DNA from: a candidate division TA06 bacterium
Lineage (GTDB): Bacteria > Hydrothermota > DG-26 > E44-bin18
Length of the DNA: 64,000 nucleotides
Direction of reading: 5' to 3'
Assembly (NCBI GenBank): GCA_004376575.1
Contig: SOJN01000070.1
Coordinates: 21,775 to 85,774 of the forward strand
Made by a program: the position numbers and the translations under genes. The notes under the pieces are model-generated. The model had not been told where the DNA came from and ran no database searches. It worked only from the letters and a program-made list of their open reading frames with translations. Shown in pieces: positions 49,291 through 56,768 of this stretch; position 1 is the stretch's first letter, and each line of letters opens with the position of its first letter.

Positions 49291-49997
49291 TGGCGAAAAG
49301 GAAGTCAAAGTTGCTGGGTTTTCTTCTTTTGGCAGGTTTTATTCTCGGCTGCGGAGGATCGACTTCGGAGCGGTCACTCGTGGAAAAGACTAATAAGGAT
49401 AATAAGCGTTTCAGAGGTGTCTGGGTGTATAAGTCCAGAATGCCAGGACAAGTCGAGTTTTCGGAGGGGACAAGGATAGATATTGTGATAGACAGAAGGA
49501 AGTTTCATCTGGTTGCTAAGTGGGGGGCGGCCTATCCCGCAAAGAGAGGGCAAACTGAGGAATGGATACATAACGGAAAGTTCCTCTGGGAACTTGCACC
49601 ATTACTGAAACAAGCAAACTGGCTGGAGATTAAGGGGCTCCGGAGAGGGCCCTTCTGGAAGATGCCTTATCAGATGGCACCCTTTGGACCGGTGAAGAAT
49701 ATTGGTGAAGAAGATGTGGCTGGGAGGGCGTGCAAGGTGTTGAGAACAAGAGGGAGGTACGACCAGGGAGATGTGACCCTTACCTATTGGATAGATGAGG
49801 AAAGAAGTGTCCTCCTGAAGAAAGAACATTTGCTGGAAGCAGGAGAAATATTGTTGGTGCACGAGATTTATGAATGCGAGGATATTGAATTTGATCCTGG
49901 ATTTTCGGCAGGAATGTTCGAGGTTAACATACCTTCAGACTGGGTGAAAGTGGAGAAACGTCATGTTGATTCTGAACTTCTCGACACCAAATTTTGA
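49290..49997 (+). CDS. Lipoprotein, LolA/RseB-like fold suspected
   Basis: 235 aa. Signal peptide with lipobox ILGCGGS. The mature part is beta-rich (RFRGVWVYKSRMPGQVEF, RIDIVIDRRKFHLVAKW, DVTLTYWIDEERSVLLKKE, IEFDPGFSAGMFEVNIPSDW), an arrangement like outer-membrane lipoprotein-sorting or MucB/RseB proteins, ending with the F-x-V-x-x-P segment common in those. ATG at 49290 overlaps the upstream stop, so it is coupled to the Asp-box lipoprotein. Lipid binding is inferred. Confidence 0.65.
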   Translation: MAKRKSKLLGFLLLAGFILGCGGSTSERSLVEKTNKDNKRFRGVWVYKSRMPGQVEFSEGTRIDIVIDRRKFHLVAKWGAAYPAKRGQTEEWIHNGKFLWELAPLLKQANWLEIKGLRRGPFWKMPYQMAPFGPVKNIGEEDVAGRACKVLRTRGRYDQGDVTLTYWIDEERSVLLKKEHLLEAGEILLVHEIYECEDIEFDPGFSAGMFEVNIPSDWVKVEKRHVDSELLDTKF

Positions 49998-50015
49998 GGG
50001 GAAGGGGACTCGCAT

Positions 50016-51851
50016 CTATTGAAGGTAGCCTAAAGACCTTAGGTGTCTTTTCTGCTCCTCTGCAAAATCGGGTTCTTCTGCTTGTGTCTTCCTAGACTTT
50101 ATCTGACCATTCCATTTCTGCAAGACTATTTCCATTGCGTTCAGAGCTTTGTCATTTTCTCTTGCGAGGTTCCTGGATTCCGCTGGGTCTTTTTGTAAAT
50201 TGAACAGTTGCCTTGATTTGACAATTGGATTGTAAATAAGTTTCCAACCCTTCCACGTCACCGATTGTAGACTGGTCCATCTTCTTGTTTGACTGAATAT
50301 TGCTCTGTTCCCCAACTCTTCGATATCACTCATATCTATGGTTTGCCCTTCGCATCTATATTCACCAGGAATCCACAAGCCTGCGTAATCAACAATGGTT
50401 GGCATCAAATTTATTAGACCAAGGTATTCGTGCATGATCTCCTGTTCATTGTGGCCCGGCAGCTTCATTATCAATGGGACATGTATTTGCTCCTGATACA
50501 ATTTCTTAGTATGGCCGATCCAATAATCACCTCTTTCCAGAAACTCCTCACCGTGGTCGGCAGTTAGGATAATCAGTGTATTGTCATATAATCCCAGGTT
50601 TTTCAACTCATCCAGAACGACCCCTATGTGTTCATCTGTGAAGCTTATTTCAGAATCATATAGAGCCTTGATGTATCGAGCATCGTCTGCCGTCATTTGC
50701 GGAGCTTTCTCTCGGAGTTCACGTATGGGCTGACTGCTGTGTAAAGGGCCATTATAATCCGGGTAGTAATCGTAGTCTTCATGGAGAATGTAGTCAAAAT
50801 GCGGGTCAAAGTAGTGAAGAAACAAAAAGAATTTGCGATTCTTGCGTGTCCTCAGAAAACATATCGCTTTTTCTGTTATCGAGGGAGAAGAAATATAGCC
50901 GTGCCCTTTTGCATTTTCTTCATCATAGGAATCAAATCCCTGGCCGAATCCAAGGGCAGAAGAAACATGAGCGTGAGAGATTATGCCTTTTGTCACGTAG
51001 TTGTTTTCCTTGAATATCTCCGTCAAAGTCAGAAATCTCTGATCTATTATTATAGGCTTGTCTCTAAAACCTAACACCGCGGGATACTGAGACGTAAACA
51101 TGCTTCCTATAGAAGGAGTAGTCCACGGGGCAGCAGAGATGGCGTTCTTGAATAGAATTGAGTTCAGAGATAACCTGTCAATACTTGGCGTCGTGTTTCT
51201 GCTGTATCCATAGCAACCAACGTGGTCTGCCCTTAGCGTATCCACTATTATCAAAACAATGTTCGGTCCTGTTGGGGAGTTTATTCTCCTATCAATAATA
51301 ATGCCCAGATTCAAAAGCAATAGGAACACGATCAAAACAAGCCCTGGCTTTCTAGTATGTCTTATTCTCAAAAGCTTGGGCGATGTTTTCCATTTCATTT
51401 TCATCAGGACCCTTCCCAGAATTATCGCGAGAAGGAACATCTCAGCATGTACCAATATGTTCATGAGAAAGGACTTCTCAGGCAGCCAATAACGTCTGAG
51501 TGCCCACGTGCTGAGAAAGAAGAAGAGAATTGAGACAAAGGACAGCCAGAAAACCTTGAGCATGCGCCGGTCTTTGATGCGGATTCTGAGTTCAACAAGA
51601 AACGCGACAAATGAAACTACAACAATAGACAAGAACATCCATTTGTTCAGGGATTCCTGGAGAATGGAGGCAGTCAATCGAAACATCCCATACTGGATAT
51701 AGCCAGTCGGCACGATGGAGGCATGAAACGAGATGAGGCCCACGATAAAGCCTACGATTGCTCCCATCGACAATGCGGCGATTGCTTTGTTCAGTCTTAT
51801 TGTATTATCTCCTATTGCTGATTCTGAGACCTGAGTTCCACTCTCCAACAC
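50016..51851 (-). CDS. Membrane-anchored sulfatase/alkaline-phosphatase superfamily hydrolase
   Basis: 611 aa. About five N-terminal membrane segments (to residue ~185), then an extracytoplasmic sulfatase domain: NIVLIIVDTLRADHVGCYGY (metal Asps), APWTTPSIGSMFTSQYP, LTADHGEEFLERGDYWIGHT (Asp-His, metal site) and a C-terminal FNLQKDPAESRNLA. The nucleophile position reads TTPSIGS, not C/S-x-P-x-R, so a formylglycine-dependent sulfatase is unlikely; a Thr/Ser nucleophile as in phosphotransferase relatives (LtaS/EptA-like) fits better. The five-TM plus hydrolase form also matches those. GTG start. The region is AT-richer than its surroundings. Confidence 0.85.
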   Translation of the reverse strand: MLESGTQVSESAIGDNTIRLNKAIAALSMGAIVGFIVGLISFHASIVPTGYIQYGMFRLTASILQESLNKWMFLSIVVVSFVAFLVELRIRIKDRRMLKVFWLSFVSILFFFLSTWALRRYWLPEKSFLMNILVHAEMFLLAIILGRVLMKMKWKTSPKLLRIRHTRKPGLVLIVFLLLLNLGIIIDRRINSPTGPNIVLIIVDTLRADHVGCYGYSRNTTPSIDRLSLNSILFKNAISAAPWTTPSIGSMFTSQYPAVLGFRDKPIIIDQRFLTLTEIFKENNYVTKGIISHAHVSSALGFGQGFDSYDEENAKGHGYISSPSITEKAICFLRTRKNRKFFLFLHYFDPHFDYILHEDYDYYPDYNGPLHSSQPIRELREKAPQMTADDARYIKALYDSEISFTDEHIGVVLDELKNLGLYDNTLIILTADHGEEFLERGDYWIGHTKKLYQEQIHVPLIMKLPGHNEQEIMHEYLGLINLMPTIVDYAGLWIPGEYRCEGQTIDMSDIEELGNRAIFSQTRRWTSLQSVTWKGWKLIYNPIVKSRQLFNLQKDPAESRNLARENDKALNAMEIVLQKWNGQIKSRKTQAEEPDFAEEQKRHLRSLGYLQ

Positions 51852-51917
51852 TTCTCATCTGAGATTTTATCACATTGAGAGTGTCCAATCAAACAGACTT
51901 TCTGTACATATCTCCCT

Positions 51918-51946
51918 TTGACGGACCAGATTGACCATGCTATTCT
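51918..51946 (+). promoter_or_regulatory. Promoter of the selenoprotein gene
   Basis: TTGACG at 51918-51923, 17-base spacer, TATTCT at 51941-51946, giving a leader of about 46 bases. Confidence 0.5.
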
Positions 51947-51998
51947 GATCGTCATCGACTATCGCTTTCAGAAGCTCACAAAAGAAGGGAGATCCACG

Positions 51999-52277
51999 AT
52001 GAGTAATGGAAACGCTGGGCAGAGACTGGTCAATATTCAGATCACCTACTGCGTCGAATGAGATTACGATGGTCCGGCCTCCAGTCTGGCGGCCGCAATC
52101 GACAAAGCGTTTGGCATCACTGCGAAACTGAAGGAAGGGCACGGGGGTATCTACGAAGTGACCATAAATGATAACGTGGTTTACAACAAGAAGGAAAAAG
52201 GTGGAAGATTCCCCGAGAATGAGGAAATCTTTGAAGAGATCCGCAAGTACACGAACCCTCATCCAGAGAGAGAGTAA
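51999..52277 (+). CDS. SelW/Rdx-family selenoprotein with in-frame UGA (Sec21)
   Basis: 92 aa if the TGA at 52059-52061 is read as selenocysteine. N terminus MSNGNAGQRLVNIQITYCVE, then Sec21, then DYDGPASSLAAAIDKAFG, LKEGHGGIYEVTINDNVVY and KKEKGGRFPENEEIFEEIRK before TAA. This is the Rdx thioredoxin-like fold: beta strand, C-x-x-C/U site (here Cys18-Val-Glu-Sec21), helix, and the G-x-F/Y-E-V and GRFPExxEI signatures. SD AAGGGAG is 7 bases before the ATG; the frame stays open and family-like for 71 codons after TGA. A hairpin 13 bases after the TGA (52075-52095) fits a bacterial SECIS. Read as a normal stop it would give a useless 20-mer. The function is redox, substrate unknown. Confidence 0.82.
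52075..52095 (+). promoter_or_regulatory. Bacterial SECIS candidate
   Basis: Stem CGGCC (52075-52079)/GGCCG (52091-52095), U-C mismatch, upper stem CCA/TGG, apical loop GTC (52084-52086). The stem starts 13 bases after the UGA and the loop holds the GU expected for SelB recognition, 22 bases from the codon. Confidence 0.7.
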
Positions 52278-52424
52278 AACAAGAGACAGGCTGAGAGCTG
52301 GTCATCAAATCTACCCGATATCGTACACATTTCGCTGGAAGTGAAGTCGCGTTTTTTATATAATCGCGGCAGTTAGATGGCATAGCAAGAAATCTTGTCC
52401 ACAAAACAGCCTGGAGGGAACAGA

Positions 52425-53555
52425 ATGGCAGACAAGAAAGCAGACCTGGCTGGGCCTGGCATCGGCGACTATGATGAGCTGGTGAAGATCCTGCCACAAG
52501 GCTACAGTCCTTTGCTGACCGCAAAGGAGACAATGGAAGCCCTCTTTGCAGCGAAAGACTATATCGAGGATAATCTATGCAAGGAACTGAATCTGATAAT
52601 GGTTCAGGTCCCTTTAATCGTGGACGTTGAGAGCGGCGTGAACGACATGCTGGACCGTGACGGCTCACGTACTCCAATTCAGTTTCACATTTCAAATGAC
52701 CATGATAAAAACCCGGTCGATGCCCAGGTCGTGCAGGCCGCAACCAAGTGGAAGCGTGTCGCGCTGAAACAGTTTGGCATGAGGGTAGGAGAGGGGATTT
52801 GCACAGACATGAAAGCTGTGCGCAAGGATTATTTTCTAGACCACGATCACAGCGCATATGTGGACCAGTGGGACTGGGAACTGGTGATAACGGAAAAGCA
52901 GCGCAACCTTGACTACCTGAAGGAAGTGGTGAGGAAGATCTGGAAGGTTCTCAAGGGCGCTGAAGTCCGTGTCCAGGAGCTTTTTCCCCAGTTGAAGACG
53001 GATAAATATCCCAGTCTGCCTGAGCAGCTTACATTCCTGCATGCCGAGGAGATCCTTGAGAAATTCCCCGACCTGCCCCGCAAACAGCGCGAGACAGAGA
53101 TAGTGAAGGAATACCCCGCGGTCTTCATCATTGGAATTGGCTGGACACTTGAGGATGGCTACCCGCACGAGATGAGAGCGGCAGACTACGACGACTGGAT
53201 GACCGAGACAAGATCTGAGACCGGCAAGACCATGCATGGTCTTAACGGTGATATCCTTGTCTGGAACCATGTGACAAAGCGCCGGCACGAGCTGACATCC
53301 ATGGGCATTCGTGTAAACGCTGAGACGCTCAAGAAACAACTCGAGATGACTGGCCAGCAAGATTTCCTCGAGTTACCCTACCATCAGGCAATCGTTAACA
53401 ATGAGATCCCGCTCAGTATTGGTGGCGGTATTGGACAGTCCCGCACCTATATGCTTCTGCTTAAGAAGGCGCACCTTGGAGAGGTCAGTGTGACCGTGTG
53501 GCCAAAGATACTCAAGGACATGTGCAAAAAGAAGAACATTCATGTTCTGGAGTAA
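52425..53555 (+). CDS. asnA: Aspartate-ammonia ligase
   Basis: 376 aa. Makes asparagine from aspartate, ammonia and ATP; class II aaRS-like fold. DHDHSAYVDQWDWELVI, PIQFHISNDHDKNPVDAQVV (split), LNGDILVW and SIGGGIGQSRTYMLLLKKAH are all diagnostic of AsnA. ATG 52425 has GGAGGG 7 bases upstream; the in-frame TTG at 52395 is rejected. A TATAAT at 52359 could be the -10 box, with only a weak -35. At 376 aa it is about 45 residues longer than E. coli AsnA, mostly in the middle. Confidence 0.96.
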   Translation: MADKKADLAGPGIGDYDELVKILPQGYSPLLTAKETMEALFAAKDYIEDNLCKELNLIMVQVPLIVDVESGVNDMLDRDGSRTPIQFHISNDHDKNPVDAQVVQAATKWKRVALKQFGMRVGEGICTDMKAVRKDYFLDHDHSAYVDQWDWELVITEKQRNLDYLKEVVRKIWKVLKGAEVRVQELFPQLKTDKYPSLPEQLTFLHAEEILEKFPDLPRKQRETEIVKEYPAVFIIGIGWTLEDGYPHEMRAADYDDWMTETRSETGKTMHGLNGDILVWNHVTKRRHELTSMGIRVNAETLKKQLEMTGQQDFLELPYHQAIVNNEIPLSIGGGIGQSRTYMLLLKKAHLGEVSVTVWPKILKDMCKKKNIHVLE

Positions 53556-53817
53556 CCCCCCGAATTCTTAATGCCGAAAATCGGAGATCGAAGATCGAAA
53601 ACAAGCCCAAGAACACGAAATTGCGAAACTGCGAAATTACGAAATTGAAAAGCGAGATTGCTTGGCCCTTCATTGTGCTCCCTTCGGATACCCTCAAGAC
53701 AGGCAGGACTCGCAACGACAAGTCCCTTTTTTGTCATTGCGAGGAGCCTTGGGCGACGAAGCAATCTGGGAAGAGAGGCTAACCGAGATCACTAGAAACG
53801 GGAGACGAAAATAGAGA
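53556..53817. repeat. Spacer with CGAAATTACGAAATTG and CATTGCGAG repeats
   Basis: Holds GCGAAACTGCGAAATTACG-AAATTG (about 53621-53648) and TCATTGCGAGGAGCCTTGG-GCGACGAAGCAATCTGG (53734-53771), both interspersed families of this window. No gene. Confidence 0.65.
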
Positions 53818-54438
53818 ATGGTAGATCGAAAACTTCCAGCCAGTTTCCTTCAGCAGCTCAAGGAGCTTGAAGCATCCTACTTGACTGAAAGTGACCCAAT
53901 TCGCCAATCCGGTTTCGGTGGTGGCCCCCTGCGCTGGCGGTCAGAGCGTGAACCGATATTGGAAGCAATAGAAATGGACGGCGATTTGCTGGATGTCGGC
54001 TGTGCTAACGGATTCCTGCTTGAGTGTCTAGTTGAGTGGGCCAGTGAACGGGGGACAGCATTGACGCCTCATGGTCTTGATCAAGGTGCCGAGCTGATTG
54101 AACTCGCAAAGCAGAGGTTTCCAGCGCACAAATCCAACTTCCATGTTGGCAATGCGTGGGATTGGGAGCCGCCGAGACAGTTTCAGTATGTGTATACAAT
54201 GCACGACTGCCTTCCAATCGAATTTCTTGAAGAATACCTTCAGCGGTTGCTTTCCCGAGTAGTCTGTACAGGGGGCCGCCTTATCATTGGCGCCTACGGA
54301 AGCCGGTCTCAGGGGACGCCGCCGTTTGATGTCGAACATTTCCTGAAGTCTCGTGGCTTCTCAGTCGCAGGAACGACTGGAGGTGGCAACCCACCTATAA
54401 CATCTTTTGCCTGGGTTGACAAGCAGCCGAAGCTATAA
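53818..54438 (+). CDS. Class I SAM-dependent methyltransferase
   Basis: 206 aa. Motif I is LLDVGCANGFLLE at about residue 60, followed by LTPHGLDQGAELIELAKQRF (motif II, Asp ligand of SAM) and FHVGNAWDWEPP; VYTMHDCLP and VCTGGRLIIGAYG are motifs IV-V. No substrate domain is recognisable. No clear SD before the ATG at 53818. Isolated gene followed by structured palindromes. Confidence 0.85.
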   Translation: MVDRKLPASFLQQLKELEASYLTESDPIRQSGFGGGPLRWRSEREPILEAIEMDGDLLDVGCANGFLLECLVEWASERGTALTPHGLDQGAELIELAKQRFPAHKSNFHVGNAWDWEPPRQFQYVYTMHDCLPIEFLEEYLQRLLSRVVCTGGRLIIGAYGSRSQGTPPFDVEHFLKSRGFSVAGTTGGGNPPITSFAWVDKQPKL

Positions 54439-54540
54439 GCTGTAACCCAAGAACATCACAAGTTTGGCGCCAGCGAACAAATCGAGGGCCAGACTTCCGA
54501 GACTGACGTTCTCGGGTCTGAATCCAAGTACTCACTTTGC

Positions 54541-54601
54541 TCACTCAGCACTAGTCCTGAGTGAATAAATTCGTCACCGAATTTATGGATCGAAGGACTA
54601 G
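54541..54601. repeat. Mutually exclusive palindromes
   Basis: TCACTCAG/CTGAGTGA (54541-54548/54557-54564), CTAGTCC/GGACTAG (54551-54557/54595-54601) and ATAAATTCG/CGAATTTAT (54565-54573/54578-54586). The second stem uses bases of the first loop and arm, so both cannot form at once. Confidence 0.6.
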
Positions 54602-54635
54602 CCTGAACAGAGACAACCAGCATACTAGCTTACTG

Positions 54636-54670
54636 GACCGGAACGGTGCCGGGGCACCGTCCGGTCTTTT
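54636..54670 (+). terminator. GC-rich terminator hairpin
   Basis: GACCGGAACGGTG pairs with CACCGTCCGGTC across a 6-base loop (one A-containing mismatch), then TTTT. Lies about 200 bases after the methyltransferase gene. Confidence 0.65.
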
Positions 54671-54797
54671 CCACTTTCAGCGATATCGATTGATGACAGG
54701 CTGGGAGACTCGCCAGGCGAGATGAGCGCACTCGAGCTTCTAATCTCTGATGAACCCACCGATTACCACGCGCTTTTCTCATCGCCCGACAGCAAAC

Positions 54798-56339
54798 CTA
54801 CTTCAAGACAACCATCTTCTTTGTGCTGCAAAGGGCGCGGGCTTGCTCGCCCCCAAGGCTGCGGACCTGGAGTCGGTACAGGTAGATTCCAGTGGAGACC
54901 TGCCTGCCAGCGTTGTCCTTCCCATCCCAGTGTACAGAGTAGTAACCAGGCTCCTTCAATTCATCTACTAGAGTCCTCACCAACCTGCCGGACAAGTCGT
55001 AGATAGACAAATTCACGAGTTGGTTGGTGGGCGGGCCCCTCTGTGCTATGCAATAGCGAATGATGGTGGTTCGGGTGAATGGGTTTGGACGGTTCTGGAA
55101 CAGTCGAGATTCGGAAATCGGAGATCGGAATTCGGCTTGCTCTTCTACCCCAATCAGATAGCATTGATAACTCCCATAGATGTTCCAATCTCCATCTCTA
55201 TCGCTCTGCCATATGGCCCACAGCCAGAGATACGTGTAATCGGTTACGCCAGTGACGGCTGGAAGAGAATCGTTTGCTGCATTGAGGTCTACTGGTTGAG
55301 TACCCCCGAGAATTTCATATGAGTAAATGTTGTTGTCCCCATCCCGGTCGCTCATCCACAGGACACAGCCCAGATACAGCTCCGCGTCAACAGGGAGGTG
55401 AAAATCAATGACCGCTGGATTCGCGTCTCTGAATAGACTAGTTGTGACGGTGTCTATTTCCTCCCAGTCTCCGGAGAAGTAGGAGTAGTATCTGCAGAGA
55501 ACATCGGGATTTCCTGCGGCATTGCTCTCCCATACAGCCCAGACTCCCTCACCAAAGAAGTCGGCTGCCAGGGTTGGGCGGAGGTCATCACCCGGGTCAG
55601 AAACGACTGGTTCAGGAGTAGACCAAGATCCGCTTTGATAGACGCTGTAGTAGACGTCCCAGTCACCCTCTCGGTTAGTCTCCCAGACAACCAATGGTGG
55701 ACAGTAGAGCCATGGCGCACTACAGATACCACAAGGTCTCCGATCATCAGAACTGTCAGAGGTGATGGACATAGGTGCAGACCAAGCACTCCCGTTGTAA
55801 CAGCTCGCATATATGTCCCAGTTGCCATCTCTTTCGGTTTCCCAAACGACCCAGAGGGTGCCTGAGTAAGAAGACGCAAAGATGGAGGGATTCTCATCGC
55901 TGTTCGAGTCGGCGGTGATTTGAGTCGGTGTGGACCAGGTGCTCCCCGTGGAGGAGCTGACGAAGATATCCCGATTGTCGGTCCGGTCGCTCTGCCACGC
56001 CGCCCAGAAGAGGGAGTCGTCTCTCGCTACAGATGAATTCAGGTCAGCTCCAGAATCTGAGGTTACTGCAATCGCCTGAGACCAACTATCACCATTTGTA
56101 TTGAACACGGAGTAGATGTTCCAGTCGCCATCTCGGTTGCTCTCCCATGTCAGACAACTGGAGGAGAACCACGGAATGGTCTCTCCGTAGACAGAGGCTG
56201 TTGGTTTCAGGTCGGCGCCTGGGTCAGAGGTGAGTTGAACTGGCACCGACCACTGTGCAAACATAACAGTGGGGAGAAACACTAGCAGCAGAAGCCCACA
56301 GAGGCCACTCCAAAACCTCAAAACCCTTGATTTTTTCAT
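54798..56339 (-). CDS. Secreted beta-propeller protein with C-terminal sorting-type domain
   Basis: 513 aa. Signal peptide (MKKSRVLRFW...VMFAQ). Then seven or eight repeats of the form W-E/Q-S-N/D-R-D-G-D-W-N/D-I-Y (WESNRDGDWNIYS, WQSDRTDNRDIFV, WETERDGNWDIYA, WETNREGDWDVYY, MSDRDGDNNIYS, WQSDRDGDWNIYG), a TolB-like/PD40-like propeller. The C-terminal 90 residues (LFQNRPNPFTRTTIIRYCI, LSIYDLSGRLVRTLVDE, STGIYLYRLQV) are a FlgD/type IX-like domain like those of the proteins at 13558 and 42510. ATG at 56339 follows AAAGGGG; the longer frame is rejected. Confidence 0.88.
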   Translation of the reverse strand: MKKSRVLRFWSGLCGLLLLVFLPTVMFAQWSVPVQLTSDPGADLKPTASVYGETIPWFSSSCLTWESNRDGDWNIYSVFNTNGDSWSQAIAVTSDSGADLNSSVARDDSLFWAAWQSDRTDNRDIFVSSSTGSTWSTPTQITADSNSDENPSIFASSYSGTLWVVWETERDGNWDIYASCYNGSAWSAPMSITSDSSDDRRPCGICSAPWLYCPPLVVWETNREGDWDVYYSVYQSGSWSTPEPVVSDPGDDLRPTLAADFFGEGVWAVWESNAAGNPDVLCRYYSYFSGDWEEIDTVTTSLFRDANPAVIDFHLPVDAELYLGCVLWMSDRDGDNNIYSYEILGGTQPVDLNAANDSLPAVTGVTDYTYLWLWAIWQSDRDGDWNIYGSYQCYLIGVEEQAEFRSPISESRLFQNRPNPFTRTTIIRYCIAQRGPPTNQLVNLSIYDLSGRLVRTLVDELKEPGYYSVHWDGKDNAGRQVSTGIYLYRLQVRSLGGEQARALCSTKKMVVLK

Positions 56340-56373
56340 TTGATTCGCCCCTTTCAGCTCACACAATTGTTCT

Positions 56374-56552
56374 TACCTGGACTTTAGCAAGTGTCTGAAT
56401 CTTTGTCAACACCAACCGGGACCTCTACGACCTAGATTGGGGATCCAGGGTCTGTGGCCTCCCTCGACCCCCAGGCCAGGCTATTCCTTGAGCACATCCG
56501 TCGGATTTGGTCACCGTGTGCACAGTTTCTGGGGATTTGTGTGGGATTTCAG
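56374..56552. other. Divergent spacer, no gene seen
   Basis: Between the propeller gene (left) and the hdrA promoter (right). A CTCGACCCCCAGGCCAGGC tract is GC-rich; nothing else recognised. Confidence 0.4.
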
Positions 56553-56581
56553 TTGACAGGGTATGGGGTACTCCGTATCAT
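56553..56581 (+). promoter_or_regulatory. Promoter of hdrA-hydrogenase operon
   Basis: TTGACA at 56553-56558, 17-base spacer, TATCAT at 56576-56581; leader of about 180 bases. Confidence 0.8.
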
Positions 56582-56607
56582 GTCCTGCGGAGAAAGGAAA
56601 AATTTTT

Positions 56608-56643
56608 CAGAGCCTTTGTGAACTTTTTCACAAAGTAGCTCTG
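56608..56643 (+). promoter_or_regulatory. Stable hairpin in the hdrA leader
   Basis: CAGAGC/GCTCTG and CTTTGTGAA/TTCACAAAG (15 pairs, 2-base bulge, CTTT loop). No T-run follows, so it is not an intrinsic terminator; possible mRNA stabiliser or regulator site. Confidence 0.6.
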
Positions 56644-56768
56644 GAGATGATGAGTCGTGTTTGCGTTGTATTTTTCATCCAATTTTGTGATATGAAATGA
56701 CGCGGTTTCGTCCCACATAACCATGTCAAGAAAAAGGATTTCACCAAACAGTCAGGAGGACCAAAGAG

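Noticed and set aside
50016..51851. Formylglycine-dependent sulfatase
   Set aside because: The C/S-x-P-x-R motif is absent; the site reads TTPSIGS.
51870..52262. Minus-strand 130-codon frame over the selenoprotein locus
   Set aside because: No SD or family pattern; the plus strand encodes an Rdx-like protein once the UGA is read through.
54722..55006. Plus-strand frames at the end of the propeller gene
   Set aside because: Complementary shadow of the C-terminal domain on the minus strand.
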